From Niebla homalea (taxonomy: Eukaryota; Ascomycota; Lecanoromycetes; Lecanorales; Ramalinaceae): DNA of 64,000 nucleotides. Location: contig JAHGAU010000022.1 in the NCBI GenBank assembly GCA_019925105.1, positions 496,001-560,000 on the forward strand. Reading direction: 5' to 3'. The notes below the pieces were generated by a model that saw only the letters and a program-made list of their open reading frames with translations, was not told the origin of the DNA and did not search any database. A program made the position numbers and the translations under genes. How positions within the stretch are numbered: position 1 is the stretch's first letter; each line of letters begins with the position of its first letter. Below, piece by piece: positions 1-12,900 of the stretch.

Positions 1-689
1 ATAAGTAAACTTCATAAATAATTTATTCAATAATTATAAAGGTAACTTAACCGGAAGTTAAGCGGATTAAGGGAAATTATTAATAAATAATTTTAATATA
101 ATTATACGATTTAAATATAAATTAACTATGACTTAAATATTATTATACGGTAAAAAGAGTAAGATATACGTTTAAGAAAATATATATATTATTATAAGTT
201 TAAAGTATTCTTATTTATAAATATAAAGACTTTTACTGGGTAATATTAATGCTATTAATATTAAAAATTAAGCGAATACGCTATATATCCGTATTATAAG
301 GCTTATAGACTTTTTTCCTTTTTTTTTATTGGATTTTTAAAGGTTTTTAATAAACTATTTTAAGGTTATAGCTAAGAGCTATAGCTTTAAGGATAAAGTA
401 TTAAGGAGAAAAGGTATTATTATAATAGGAAACAATATAGGGGTTAATATTTACCTCGTAACCCTAACGTAGCTAAGCCATAGGAATACTTAATACCTAT
501 CCTTCCTACTTTCCTTTTACTTCTTCAGTAATTAATCTACTCACCAAATATACCATTTATTAAGGCTATATACATATTTCACATTACCATACTACCCTCA
601 AGCTTCAGGCATACTTCTGGCTTAACATTCCCCCGGGTATAATTATTTTGAAGGGACAATAAGTCTATACTCTTAAGAAAGGCGTTAAC
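1..689. other. Unassigned AT-rich sequence upstream of copia pol remnant
   Basis: No open gene is visible. By position this should be the integrase-to-RT part of the family C copia element whose RT begins near 690, but I could not recognise integrase motifs, so that is inference. Positions about 470-640 differ from the rest: CpA is retained on the + strand (runs such as ctcaccaaatatacc) while TpG is nearly absent, as if RIP had hit mainly one strand. Confidence 0.4.
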
Positions 690-2064
690 GGTTTAATTAT
701 TCAGTATAAGGCCCGTTAAGTAATCCGCGGTTATGAGTAACGGGAAGGTATTAACTATAATGAAACTTTTATTTCTATAATTAAACCTATAAGTTATAAA
801 ATACTTTTTATATTAATAGCGGTTAACGATTAAAACTTAAAGTAAATAAACGTAAAAACGGTTTTTCTTTATAACTTAATTAAGGAAGAAGACTATATAA
901 AGTAACCTTATAATTAAGAGAAGGGCATTAATATATATTATAAACTTAATAAAGCCTTTTACGGATTAAAATAATCTTTTTAATTATAATATTATTATTT
1001 CTTTATCTTTATAGAGAAATAAGGGTTTAAGCCGATATTTACGGATTATTACGTATTTATATATTTTAAAGATAAAACGATTATAGTTTTTTACGTAAAT
1101 AATATTTAAATTATTAATTTATTTAAGGAAAATATTATAACCTTAAAAAAGGTACTTAATAATTAATTCTATATATTTAACTTAAGGTTAATTTATTATT
1201 ATTTAAGTATAATTATTATAAGAGATTATTAAAATAAAACGCTCCGACTTAATTAAAAGGCTTATATAGAAAGAGTTATTAAGGATTATAAATAATAAAA
1301 TATTATCTTTATATATATTTTTATAAAGTTAAAATATAAATTAAAGTTTATATTTAAAGGCTATAAAACCGACTTAATTTTCCGGAAAAAATATTAATCG
1401 GCTATAAGCTTTTTAATATATATTATGCTTAAAATTCGTTTAAATATTATTTATTTTATTTTAATAATTAACCGATATACCTTAAATTTTATTAAATATT
1501 ATTAAAAATTAATAAGAAAAATTTTACGTTACCTTTATATTATTATTATTTTCTAGTTAATATATTAGGATAAATTAAAAGCTTTTAATAACTATATTAA
1601 CTTTAATTTTATTATAAATTTAACCCGGAGGTTTATTATAGGTTACGTATTTAATATTGGAAGTATTACGATTAATTAATAATTTAAGCGTTAAGTTACG
1701 GTTGCCTTTTTTATTTATAAAGCAGAACATATAAAATAAAAATAAATAATTAAAAAGGCTTTATAATTTAAGTAATTTTTAAGTAAAATTAAGCCGTATT
1801 AAGCCGGGAACCTCCTTATTATTATTATTTACGGAAATAATTAAAGCGTTATAATTTTTATTAAGAATTTTATATTCTATATCCGGATTAAATATATAAA
1901 TATTTAATAATATTAACTTTCGGGAAATTATAAAAAATAACCGGGTAAATTTAAAATATATCTTAACGTATAAATAAGTCGTTAATAATTTAATAAAGCC
2001 TTTATTATATTAACCCTTTAAAAGGTTCCGTAAGGTACTTAACCTTAAAGTACTTCCGGAACGT
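690..2064 (+). pseudogene. Copia pol remnant: reverse transcriptase and RNase H (family C)
   Basis: This would have been the C-terminal part of a copia Gag-Pol polyprotein, making cDNA and degrading the RNA strand. Read with RIP stops, 708-735 gives KAR*VIRGYE, the usual start of copia RT. About 850-895 gives INVKTVFLYNLIKEE, matching the family motif MDVKTAFLYG. About 955-990 gives KAFYGLK*, the YGLKQ motif. 1087-1110 gives FYVNNI, the YVDD catalytic box with both aspartates changed to asparagine by G to A. RNase H follows at about 1590-1690 (NFN..., TRRF, GYVFNIGS), with KYINI for KHIDI near 1895 and VVNNLIKPLL for the usual VADGLTKPLL near 1980. Stops are TAA or TAG at old Gln/Trp codons. 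It is inactive. Confidence 0.82.
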
Positions 2065-2633
2065 CTTTATATTAACTGAAGCCTCGTTAATAATATTAAT
2101 AGTTTTATAACTTTATCTTTAAGTTACTTAAAGTAAGCTTTAAGTTATTTATAAAAGGAATTTTTAATTATTTATAAGGAGGTTATTATTAATCTTAAAG
2201 AACTTAAGAATACGTTTTATAAGTTTAATATATAAGGTAAAAAAGTTAAAAAAATATTTTAAAAAGGGGTAAATTTAAAAAAATAATATTTACCCCGGAG
2301 TATACCCGGATAAAATTATATACCCCGAAAGATTATTAAAAAATGATTTAAGATATAAAGGAGCTTATTATCGCCGCGCCGGCTTTATAACTTAAAAGAG
2401 TAAGTAATATACATTTAGGGCTATAAATATAATCTTTTAAGGTATTTTACTGTAAAAGGACTACCGCTATAAAATAAAAGATCATTATTATAGGGAAGCT
2501 TTAATAATTTATAGAAAATATTACTTAAATAGGGTATACGTTATATAAAGATTAAAGTTAAAAAGCAATAATAAAATATAATATTATAAATAGATAATTA
2601 TATAGGTAATATATATTAAAGCTCGAAAAAAAG

Positions 2634-2785
2634 TATTAAAAATACTTATATTAATTACCCGGTACTCAAGTAAATTAAATATGATCCGAAGCTAGACCCA
2701 ATTAAGGTAGCCGGGATCCAGGAGTACTTAGTCGTATTTCTGTATATAGAGAATAATTAAGTAACTTACACCTCACATTTCAAGA
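2634..2785 (+). repeat. LTR of copia family C (3' LTR)
   Basis: This 152 bp segment starts tattaaaaatac (from TGTTGAAA...) and ends cacatttcaaga (from ...TTCAACA). It matches the reverse complement of 18491-18641. It follows a purine tract and an RNase H remnant, so it is the 3' LTR. Its last 40 bases or so resemble the 3' end of the family A LTR (taattaagtaacttacacctc). Confidence 0.75.
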
Positions 2786-3210
2786 ACCCGGAGGTAGATC
2801 GACGTATTTACGGGTCGCCGGCATAATTTAAGTCCGTATAGCTATTAAGGGGCTTTAAAGGGCCTTAAAAGACGAACTTTAAGGAAACTATATCGTAGAA
2901 ATAACGGAAGATCTTCTTAATGGTTATTTAATGCCCTTTATTAAGGTTAAATACGTAACGTAATATTACCGATACCATATAAACTATATTAAGCTTAATA
3001 TTTATTATAATATATATAAATAAGCCGATAACGGATTAATATTTAAGCCGAAATTACTTTAAAGCGGTATACTCCTTATTAACCGGTTCGAAACGGGTAC
3101 CCGCGTTTATAGGGATAGTTATACCGTTGCCTTTAAAGAGAGGGTTATTATATATATTAAATACGTTAATATATTTTTACGTGAAAGGACGTGGAATAAA
3201 AGGACTTGGA
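2786..3210 (-). pseudogene. Copia RT end and RNase H fragment, reverse strand (family B)
   Basis: The reverse complement reads KPLNSYTDLNYAGDP*IRRSTSG around 2868-2788. This is the start of copia RNase H (the usual form is GYTDADYAGD...TRRSTSG). The same segment is found forward at 18642-18826, so it belongs to family B. It breaks exactly after RSTSG, where the family C LTR joins, and is cut on the other side by the LINE at 3211. The part from about 2980 to 3210 should be RT C-terminus, but I see no clear motif there. Confidence 0.7.
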
Positions 3211-3211
3211 G

Positions 3212-4990
3212 ATGGCGACGAACAACGGGACCTTAGAGGTCAGAAACGATACACGTGTACATAGCTCAAGTGACAGTGAGGACAGTACCTTAAATGCGAT
3301 AAACGGAAGCGGAATAATAATAAGGGTAAAAAAGGAGGAAGGGTAAGCGGCCCAGGTTAATAGGAACGGTGATAAGTTATATAAACGACGCGATAAATAC
3401 GAGATAGAACAGCCTTAAATCGAATAGAAAGCCTATAATTAATAAGATACACGTAAAGGGACGCGTATAACGCGTAAAAATATTATTATAAAAGGTAATA
3501 AATAAAGGGCGGAGGGGACAAGAACAATATACGGGGACGGATAAAGGGTAAGCGGAAGCGTAAAAGGCCTTATTAAGTATATATAAATTAAAAAAGAGTT
3601 AAATAAAGATAAGGAGATACCAGATAAATAAGAATAAGTTACGAAAAGAAATAATTATTAAATACGTAAGGGAAAAGTAAAAAGGGAGGAAGCGGTAAAA
3701 ACGTTAAAAGGCTTCCTTATAACTATATAGAAAGATATTACGTTAAAGACCTGGCCGATACTATAAATCGGACTATAAAGGGTAAAAGACTTTTACGTAA
3801 AAACGGGGAGAAGTTTAAGGGAGTTAAAAAGGCTATACGGAGTTTAAGGGGCAGTAGTAAAAACGCCGGCGGACGGAGGTAAAAAGAGATAGAAAAGATA
3901 TATATAAAGTAAAAGAGCGACGGGGGAAACTTTAAAAAAGGGAGCGGGGATAAATTAAGTAATAAAGGCCGTAAAGGCGGCGCCGGTATTAATAATAAAG
4001 GAAATAAAAATAAGGAAGAAAACGGTAACGTTAAGGAAAACGAAGATAATAATTATATAATTATTAAATAAGGAAAAGAGGAGTATAACGGTAAAAATAA
4101 ACCCGTTATAATTAATAAAAACGTTTAAGGTAACGGGAAAGTTATTAATAAAATAAATTATTATAATATATAAGTTATAAAGCGGGAATATCCTTTTTAA
4201 TATAACCTTATTAAAAGCGAAAAAGGGGTTAAAGAAGTTAAAGGGATAAACCGGTAAAAAAGGGTATAAAACGGTAAAAATATTAAGGTAATTTTTCGTT
4301 ATTGCGGTAAACGGGATATATTTAATAAGGTTTACGGGAAAAAAAAAGGAAGTTACTTTAAGGTGGATAAAGAAGGAGAATATAATTTTCTACCTTAAGC
4401 TAGAAATCGTTAATTATAGCCTCCTTATTATAATAAAGAAACTAAACGCCTTCGGTTATATAAAAAGATACTTTATGGTTATCTTAAACGTAACGTTAAT
4501 AAGGATATATAACGATATCCTTAATAAAGGGGTAATAAAGGGTAAATCCCTTAAGTTAATAAAACCTTAAGACCGGGCAGCGGATATCTATTAATATTTT
4601 AAATATTAAGGGTATAAATATATTATTATGAGGTATTTTAATAGTACGAAGTACGTAATATATACTAAAGGATATAATACATATAAATACGCCGGCTTAA
4701 TAATAAAGGATTTAATAAAGAACGTATTAAAATATGCGGCATATGGTAATAATAACTACTTAACGTAAGACTTACGGTATACGGTAAGAGCGAAGGAGAT
4801 TTAGCGTAAAAAGATTAGGATAGCAATTAAGGTTTAACGTTATAACTTATATAAACTTAAATAGGCAAAATAATTAAAAACGGTTTTAAGACGTAAATAA
4901 AGCTTATTAAACAGGGAAGGATAAAGTATAATAACCGATAACGTAAAAAAGAGGAAGCTTATAATAATATTAACCTTTAAGGTTAACCGC
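3212..4990 (+). pseudogene. LINE copy 1 ORF1 (RNA-binding, zinc-knuckle protein)
   Basis: ORF1 proteins of LINEs coat the element RNA. The first 44 codons are open (MATNNGTLEV RNDTRVHSSS then DSEDSTLNAI), ending at a TAA at 3344-3346 that is CAA or CAG in other copies (EGQAA in copy 2). Two knuckles are readable at about 4597-4691. The first is CX2CX4HX4C with tat/tac for each Cys, and the second is CX2CX3HX4C. The region between is rich in Lys, Arg and Gly codons (for example ggcggcgccgg near 3975). Stops from CAA/CAG/TGG are scattered through it. The end is not defined; I place it before the endonuclease motif near 5200. Confidence 0.7.
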
Positions 4991-5089
4991 CCAACCGGGA
5001 TTATTATTATAGTAAAAAAATTAAGATAAATAATACTTAACCTTAAAAAAAGACCATTTATATAAATAAAAATTAATAAGGAAAACCCG

Positions 5090-8000
5090 ATAAACGTTAA
5101 TATTTAATATATTTACGCTTTTAAAGGTAATATAATATAACGTACGTAAGGAAGCAGTTAAAGCCGTAATACCGATATTTAGATTTAAAAAGGTAAAGGA
5201 TATTAATATTATAATAATATAGGAACTATTATATAGTCCGTATATTTATTCTTTAATTAACCCGGAAGATAATTTTTACTTAACCTTTAAGGGTAATAAA
5301 ATGATACGGATATACTTCTTTATTAATAAGAAATTAAATATAAATAGTTAAAACGTTATTTATCACGGAAGGAACCTATATATATTCCGGATTATATAAA
5401 AGGGGATATTAAGGGTACCTTAAATATTTATAATACGTATAATCCGTTACCGGTTAATAAAAAGGAACCCTTTATAATCCCGTTATTTAAGGATATTATA
5501 ATTATATCCGGTAAGTACCTTTTAATAAGGGACTTTAATCTTTATTACGTTTAATAGAATAAAAACAGTTATATAATTAATTATATTGAATTTAAAGAGC
5601 TATTAATAATTACTATATAGTTTAACCTTACGCTATTAACGTTAAAAGGGGCTATTATATAAGAAAGCCGTAAACTTAGGATTACAATTAATTTAATATT
5701 TAACTTAGAAAGTATTATTAATTTAATTATAATATATGGATTCTAAAAGGACCTAAAATACGGTTTAAATTACGTCCCGATATAAATAACCTTAAATTAA
5801 TCCATCGATGTGATTCCGCTTTTACCGTTTAAATAAATGTAAAAAACGGTTAAAAAAGTTAAGATATTAACGAAAACGGTAAAAGTAATATCTTAATTAA
5901 CGGAACGTCCCCGGCTTAATAATAAAAAATAGATTAATTATTTTATAAAGCGGGTAATAAAAATTCTAAATAAAGTAATTAACGTTATAATCTTAATAAT
6001 AAAGCCATTTTAAAGAATTAAAATTTATTAGAATAAAAAGTATATAAAAATAATTATAAAGGTAAAAGTACTTATAAAGTAAGTTATTAAGTATAGGAAT
6101 TAAGAAACGTTTTAGCGGTTAAAAAAAGCTTAAAAAAAAAAGAAAAAAATTATCCGGAAGGTTAAATAAATATATTTCCGGGCTATAATATATAACTTAA
6201 CGGTTTCCTTTCATAATATTTAAAAGCTAATAAAATACGGTAAAAAATAGAATAAAAAACTTAAATTTATCCTTAAGTTTTTACCCTTAAAAAGACCAGA
6301 CGGTACGGTAATAAATATTTTTAATGGCAAAATTAAGGCTCTTTAAAAGGCGTTCTTTCTTTTATTACCGGAAGTTAATTTAATAAATATTAATGGTATA
6401 ATATATTTTAAATTAATAATAATAAATAAAATAATAACTTAAAAGATAATAATTAAAACGATTAATAAATTAAAAAAGGATAAAGCCCCCGGATTTAACG
6501 GTATATTAAATAAGTTCCTATTTATAATAACGTTATTATTTAAAAAGGTCTTTATTTACTTATTTTAAGCTTACTTTAATATAAAATATTACCCTTATAA
6601 ATTTAAAAAGGTTAAAACGATTATCCTTAAGAAGCCGGTTAAGTTAAATTACTCGGAGGTAAAGTTATATAGATTTATAGTACTCCTTTATATGTTAAGG
6701 AAAACTTTAAAAACGGTAATTATAAAGATCTTAAGTAATTACGTAAAAGGGTATAGACTGCTCTTTAATCAATAAATAAGGGTAAGAAGAAAACGGTTAA
6801 CAGAAACGGCTCTTAAAGGCTTAATCGATAGCGTATATACGGTATAAAATTATAAGAAAAAATACGTTATAAGTCTTCTTTCCTTAAATATTATAAAGGT
6901 ATTTAATAAAATAAATTATTAAAGGTTATTATATAATTTATAGAAAAAAGGGGTCTTATTTTTCCTTATAAATTAAATAGAAAGTTTCTTAAATGATTAA
7001 ACGACGTTAATTAACCTGGGACAGAAGATAAATATAATGGAACCCGCGATAATAAAGATTCCTTAAGGGTTACTTATTTTCTTAATCTTATTCTTATTCT
7101 TTAATAACTTACTTATTAAAAATTTAACGAAGTTAAAATAAAAGGTTTAAATAAAGGGCTTTATTAACGATATTTATTTCTTAACTTATAATACGTTTAT
7201 TTATATAAACTATTTAAAGTTAAAATAAACTTATAAAGTTTACTTATAATAAATAAAAATATATAAAGTTTAATTCGCCCCATATAAATATAAGCTTATT
7301 TATATAATAAAAAGCCTAAAGTTATACGATATAATAGCTATAATAAACTTAAGTAATATAACGGTAAAACCGGAAGTTAATATTAAAGTATTTAACCTAT
7401 AAATCGATAGGAAACTGGACTAAAAAAACTATATAAAAAAGGTTTAAAAGAAGATAATTTTATAGGAGAAAAACCTTATTTACCTTACAGCGTCGATATA
7501 AAAAGCTATTTTATAGAAGGTTAAAACCGTTTATTAAGCGGTTATAAAGCTTACGATAACGTACGTAATAATTATTTAATACGTACCCGAAGGTACGTTT
7601 AAATATAGGAAAAAGCCCGTCCGGTAATTATAAAAGGTTTAAAACCGATATTTAAGAATAATAAATAAAGCATATAAAGCGATTCCCGTCCCGGTACTGG
7701 AATCTAAGGTTTTTATATTATTAATAAAGCTGATTTTAAATTAAATAGTTACTTAAGCGAAGCTTAAAAAAGTATAAACTTAATTACGTTAATAAGAAAT
7801 AAACGTATTTATTAAAATTATAAGAAACCTTAAATAAGAAAGCGTAAGGAAGCGGTATTTACTTTTCTTACGGAAGTTAAATTAAAGTAAATTAAAAATG
7901 AAATCGATTTAATTTATATTTAAAAAGTTAACGTAAGAATATATAAATTTTTACTTAAAATGAAAATGGTAAAGGAGAAAAAGGCCATAAAAGCGAAGTT

Positions 8001-8790
8001 AATAGCGATTACCCTATAGATTATAAAAAGGTAAATAAAGCATTAACGTAAATATAAAGAATTAATCCCTTAAGGGCGATGGTACCTGGCGTTAAATAAC
8101 GATAAGGTTATTAATAAGTATTTCCGGCGTTATAAAATTATAAGGAAAAACGATAACGTATTAATAATTTAACTCCGGATAAATAAGAATAGCTTAATTT
8201 ACTTCCTTTTTATTATATACGCCGGTAACTAGATTAACGTTAACTACGAATATAAATAACGAAAATAAGACGCCGTATATATATTAATCTCCTATTTACT
8301 ATTTAAGGAACTTAAACCGGGATTAATTAAAAAAGTAAGGATTAATAATTATCGTTAAATATTTATTAATAAAAAGGATATTAAAACGGCCGTTAAATTT
8401 ATAATAACTACGGGCTTATTACTATAGTTCGGTTTAATTAAGGAAATAAAAAAAATAATCGAAAATTTAATTAAAAAACCTTACCGTTAACCTAAAAGTA
8501 AAAAGTAGCGGCGGGAAAACTATACCTAATAAGGGGTTAAAAGGGCTATAAATACCGGGACGGCATAAGAAACGATACTATATTGGTCGGCAGAATTATA
8601 TAAATAAAGTAATAATAATATATATATTAATAAGGATATTTAATAGTATAATCGGAATTCTGAAATTTTAATATTGGATAAACCCGTAAGGTAACGGAAG
8701 AGCAATAGGTTTAAGGGTAACCCTTAAGTGGATTCAGTTATAGTATTATAGGTTTTCTTAGAAAAAACGTATAAATAAATTTTTATTTTC
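5090..8790 (+). pseudogene. LINE copy 1 ORF2 (APE endonuclease and reverse transcriptase)
   Basis: This is the enzyme that nicks target DNA and copies the RNA in place. An APE-type endonuclease starts near 5200 (DINIIII*ELLYSPY, from the IQEPLYSPY motif) and has LIRDFNLYYV* near 5533-5570, the GDFNxHHxxW box. RT motifs follow: KDKAPGFNGI at 6478-6510, RRKRLTETALKGL near 6795, LSLNIIKVFNKIN near 6880, and GFINDIYFL at 7157-7183, the FVDD box with the first Asp changed to Asn. After RT there is AYKAIPVPVLES near 7670-7705, typical of the post-RT region, then a CxC...H...C finger near 8240-8300 with Cys read as Tyr. I see no RNase H catalytic motif. Many TAA/TAG stops make it inactive. Confidence 0.8.
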
Positions 8791-8979
8791 TAAACGGCCG
8801 TAAATGCTCTTAACCTTTAAGACGTAAGTAGAAACTAGGTAGATACCGGTTTTTATTCTTAACGTTATGGATGTCGGGTTTTTTACGGTTATTAATAAGG
8901 CTAAATAGCCGAATATTAGGGAACGCCGGAATTAACTTAGCTAGATCCGTAGTATAAATCAATCAATCAATCAATCAAT

Positions 8980-9036
8980 ATAATCTCACTTTATATATAG
9001 TAATAATTAAGTAACTTATACCTTTTAACTTTAATA
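8980..9036 (+). repeat. Remnant of 5' LTR, copia family A (last 57 bp)
   Basis: The segment ataatctcacttt through tttaactttaata matches the last 57 bases of the 162 bp family A LTR at 14783-14944 (atagtctcacttt...caacttcaaca), with only C to T and G to A differences. The first 105 bp are missing, with the LINE (TCAA)5 tail directly at the break. Confidence 0.8.
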
Positions 9037-9050
9037 AATTATAAGTTTAA
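9037..9050 (+). other. Primer-binding site remnant (half initiator tRNA-Met type)
   Basis: The segment aattataagttta follows the LTR directly. It aligns with GGTTATAAGCCCGG beside the better preserved 5' LTRs at 30431-30444 and 31142-31155, whose complement resembles the anticodon arm of initiator tRNA-Met (GGGCTCATAACC). This copy is more heavily mutated. Confidence 0.6.
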
Positions 9051-9989
9051 ACTACGCGTTTAAGTGCTTAAATAACGTTTTCTTAGTGTTTAATTTAATT
9101 TATAAACGGTGGTAAACTTATAATATAAGATATATCCGTAAACGATACCTATATATAGGCTATATTATTAAAAATCGATTTAGCCAGGTATATAATACTA
9201 CGGCTATAAATAGAGAAGCCTACTTAATTATTTATATTCTTAAATTAAAAAAAGAGGACGTTTTATTAACGAGAATATATAAACCGTTATTTCCCAGCCC
9301 TATTAAGGGCCGTAAACGCTTATATACCGGAGAGTTAAGCCGGCGCTAAGTTAATAAAGCCGAGATATAGGGCCCTTAAGGTTAATATATATATATAAAG
9401 CCTTAACCGGGGTTTAAATAGGAAATTTAAGACGTTAAATAAATATTAAATATACCATAGAATTCTACCGAGTTTAAAGCCTTAAAAACCGTATTAAAAT
9501 CGAGTTTTTTCAAGATTAATTAAAAATAAATCATTTGGATTTAAGTACATTACGGTTTAAAATTATTCGCTTTAACTTAATTTTAAAGAATAAATACGGG
9601 ACGGAACAGATAATTAACGGTTAAACCTTTTAAAATAAGGATTAATCCCTAAAAAAGGAGGGTTAAGAACCAGTTATAAAATTCTTTAATAAATAATTAA
9701 ATTTAAGATAAGCTTATTTATTACGGATTATAAAAATTAAAGTCTTTAAGCTAAAATAAAATAATTAAAATAAGCTTAAACGCTTTAATTATAAAGATTA
9801 AAGACTTTTAAATAAAAAAAAATAATAATCTTAAAAATATATATATAACGTTATAATATATTATAAAGTTTTATTTTAATTTTAATTAAAATAAAGAATA
9901 CTTTAATTAATAAGGCCTTATATTACTTATTACCTTAAATTATATAATAGTTCCGTATAAAGTATAATACTTAAACCTTATTATTTAAT

Positions 9990-12900
9990 AGTATTATTAT
10001 ATATAAAGTACCCTTTTTCCCTTTATATTTAAAAATTTAAGAAAAGAAAACCGTCTTAATTTAACTGGTAAAGATTAAGTTAAAGATTAAGGTTACTTAT
10101 TACCGTAAACGCCGAAGTTATATAATAATTTCGGCTTAAAAGCGTTTAAGGAACCCTTAATTAACCTATTAAATATTATTATCTTTAAGTTAAATATAGA
10201 TATTAAGAATTAAATATTATTATTTAATATAAATTACTTTTTACCCTTAAATAATAAGTTTTTAATATATTAAATATCGTTAAACTTAAATATTATTAAT
10301 AATTATAATATAATTAATATCTTATTAATATTATCTTCCGTATACTTTATTAAGGATAACGATTAAAAAAGACTTTATTATAAAAGGGTTTCCCTTAAGC
10401 TTGATCTTTTTATTAATAGATTAATAATAATAAATATCGTAAAATTAATAAATAAAAGATTAAATAACGATTAATAACCTTTAAAAGTTAAAAGAGAAAA
10501 ATATTTTTAAGGTATATATAGCCTTAAAGAATTATTATAATATTAATATTAAATATTTAATTAATATTATAAAAAGTTTAAATATAATTTAAGAAAAACT
10601 TAAGGATTAATATAAGCTTTAAGGGTTTAATTTATATATAAAGTTTACTTAAAAGCTTATAAATTTATAAAAAACCTTAAATATAATAATTAATAAATAT
10701 AATAACCGTTATTAAAAAGTCTATATTAAAATTAAGGCGATTAATAACTCTTTAATTATCCCGGATTACCTTATTATTTAAATATTTTTAAATAAATTAA
10801 AGGAATTATAATAAATATAATACTTAATACTTATTTAAACGGCGGTATAATAAGGCTTAAGTATTTTTAAATTTTACGATATTATATAAAGGGCCCGTAA
10901 TAAAGAAGCTTAGGCGGCTATTTAATAATTAAACGTTTTAATATAAGCTTATAAGGATACGTTAAAAGTTATAATAAAAGGACTTTTAATAAAACCCGGG
11001 AAAAGCTTATTTATTAATATTATACCCAGAAAAAACGTAATAATAAATATATTAAGGATAAATATTAAGATTTTTATTTTAAAAAAAGTTTATAAAGTTT
11101 TATATTAAGAAGTTTAAGACTATTAAAGAGATTATTACGCTTATAAACCTTTCGGTAATAAATTTTTACTTATTAATATATATATAATAATTAACGATAA
11201 TAATATTAGTTACCTTAATAAATCTATAGAAGTTAATAATCTTCGATAATAATTATAATTAATATATTTTTTATAAGAAAAAATTCTTTTAAAAGGAATT
11301 AAGACTTTATTAATCCTTATCTTTAAAACCCGGATTAATAAAAACAAATTATATAAAGGGTATAAGTACTATTTATATAATATATAAGGTCAATAATAAG
11401 CCCGTTAAGGTAAAATTTACGGATACGGTATATTCTTTAATGAATTTAATTAATTTTATATTTAAGATATAACTTTTAAACTATAAAGCTTAACTTAATA
11501 TAATATAAATAGTTTAAATAATAACGTATAATTAAAAAAAGCTTATTTATAATAAATAAAACGGCTTATTTATAATCAATTTATAAGAATTTACCTTTAT
11601 TATAACGGTATTTAACGTATTTTTGGCTATATTTACTTAATATATATATATAGGTTACCTCGGAGCTTAGAAATTATTCTAGTTAACGGATATATCAATT
11701 AAAATAGATCTTAAACGTAAACGCCGTAATAATAATAAAGTTAAAAACGCTTATTATACGTATTATATTATTAAACGGTTATACTCTTAATTATATAAAG
11801 GATACTTTAAATTTATAGAAAATTTATTAAAGCTTATTTATATGGACCTTTTAAGGACAATTAATCCCCGAAAATATAATAAAATAATATATTATATAAC
11901 CTTCTATAATAATAAAATTATAATATTAAAGATCTACTTATTAATATATAAATTAAATATAATTTAATAATTTAAAAAGTTTAAAGTTAAATATAAATAA
12001 CCCTCGGATTGAAAGATTAAACGCCTTTAAATTAACGGCGGGGGTAAATATACGTTTAAAACCTTTTTAAACTATTTAAAATAATATAGAATTATCTTTA
12101 AAATAATAATACGTAAAAGCTTTAAATAAAATTTAATTAATAAAAAAATTAATTAGGAAATTAATAAAAAGATTAAGGCTATATAAGTAATAAGGGGCAT
12201 ATTTAAAAGCTTTTGGTTAAAGCTGGTTTAAACAGTAAACTATATAATTATACGGATATTATATATACGGCTTAAAGGGATAATATTATATTAAGCTTAA
12301 TATAATAAGAAACCGGACGTATTTTATATATAGACTTTAAGGTTAATTATATACGTAAAAACTATAGGTTATTAAGTTAAGCTTAATAATAAGTCGGAAC
12401 CGTATATTTTAATAAATTTTAATAAAAAGATTAATAAATACTTTAAGGTAATTAATTTACGGGTAAAACGGTTTAACCTTATAATAAAAAACGTATATAA
12501 TATATATATCGAAGAAAAACGGGTAATATTATTAGATAACTTAGATTATAAAAAACTTATTAACTAAATTTAAAAGCTTAAAAAGATAAAAAGGCTTTAA
12601 TAAGATTTTAATTTAAAAAAGAAGTTCAGGAATTACGGTTTAATTAAGACGGATATTATTAATATAAACTTTACCTTTATTAAGCGACTTATATATTTAA
12701 TTATAGTTTTTATTTAACGGATAGCTTTACCGGACCCTTTAAGCTTAATAGTTAAAGACTTAAAGATTAATTATAATTAAGGGTAAAAGTAGTAAATTGA
12801 AAATTTAATTAAAGATAACCTTAACCTTATATTTCCGGATAAACCATATAATATATTATTAGATCTATTCTTTTTCTCGGCTTTATTAATTTATAATAAG

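Larger units (their letters stand above)
690..2785 (+). mobile_element. Ty1/copia element, family C, 3' half with 3' LTR
   Basis: This is the RT to RNase H part of a RIP-mutated copia element, followed by an untranslated segment, a purine run (gaaaaaaag, 2625-2633) acting as polypurine tract, and a 152 bp LTR. The RT-RNase H order without integrase after RNase H is the Ty1/copia order. The 5' part lies left of, or is lost at, the window start. The LTR abuts the RNase H of a reverse family B copia (2786-3210), so this element probably inserted there. The other flank of that insertion is not visible. Confidence 0.75.
3211..8979 (+). mobile_element. LINE (Tad1-like non-LTR retrotransposon), copy 1, near full length
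   Basis: It runs from gATGGCGACGAACAACGGG to a (TCAA)5 tail at 8959-8978. The start motif and tail match the copies at 36.2, 51.8 and 63.5 kb, which defines the ends. ORF1 (zinc knuckles) and ORF2 (endonuclease, RT, C-terminal finger) lie in the usual LINE order, with about 150-200 bp of 3' UTR. No target-site duplication is visible. The left flank is a reverse family B copia and the right flank is the last 57 bp of a family A LTR, so the insertion site was rearranged or truncated afterwards. It is RIP-mutated throughout except near the ends. Confidence 0.85.

Noticed and set aside
8959..8978. (TCAA)n arrays as microsatellites or CRISPR-like repeats
   Set aside because: They always sit at the LINE 3' end beside a target duplication and contain no spacers. 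They are the retrotransposon tail.
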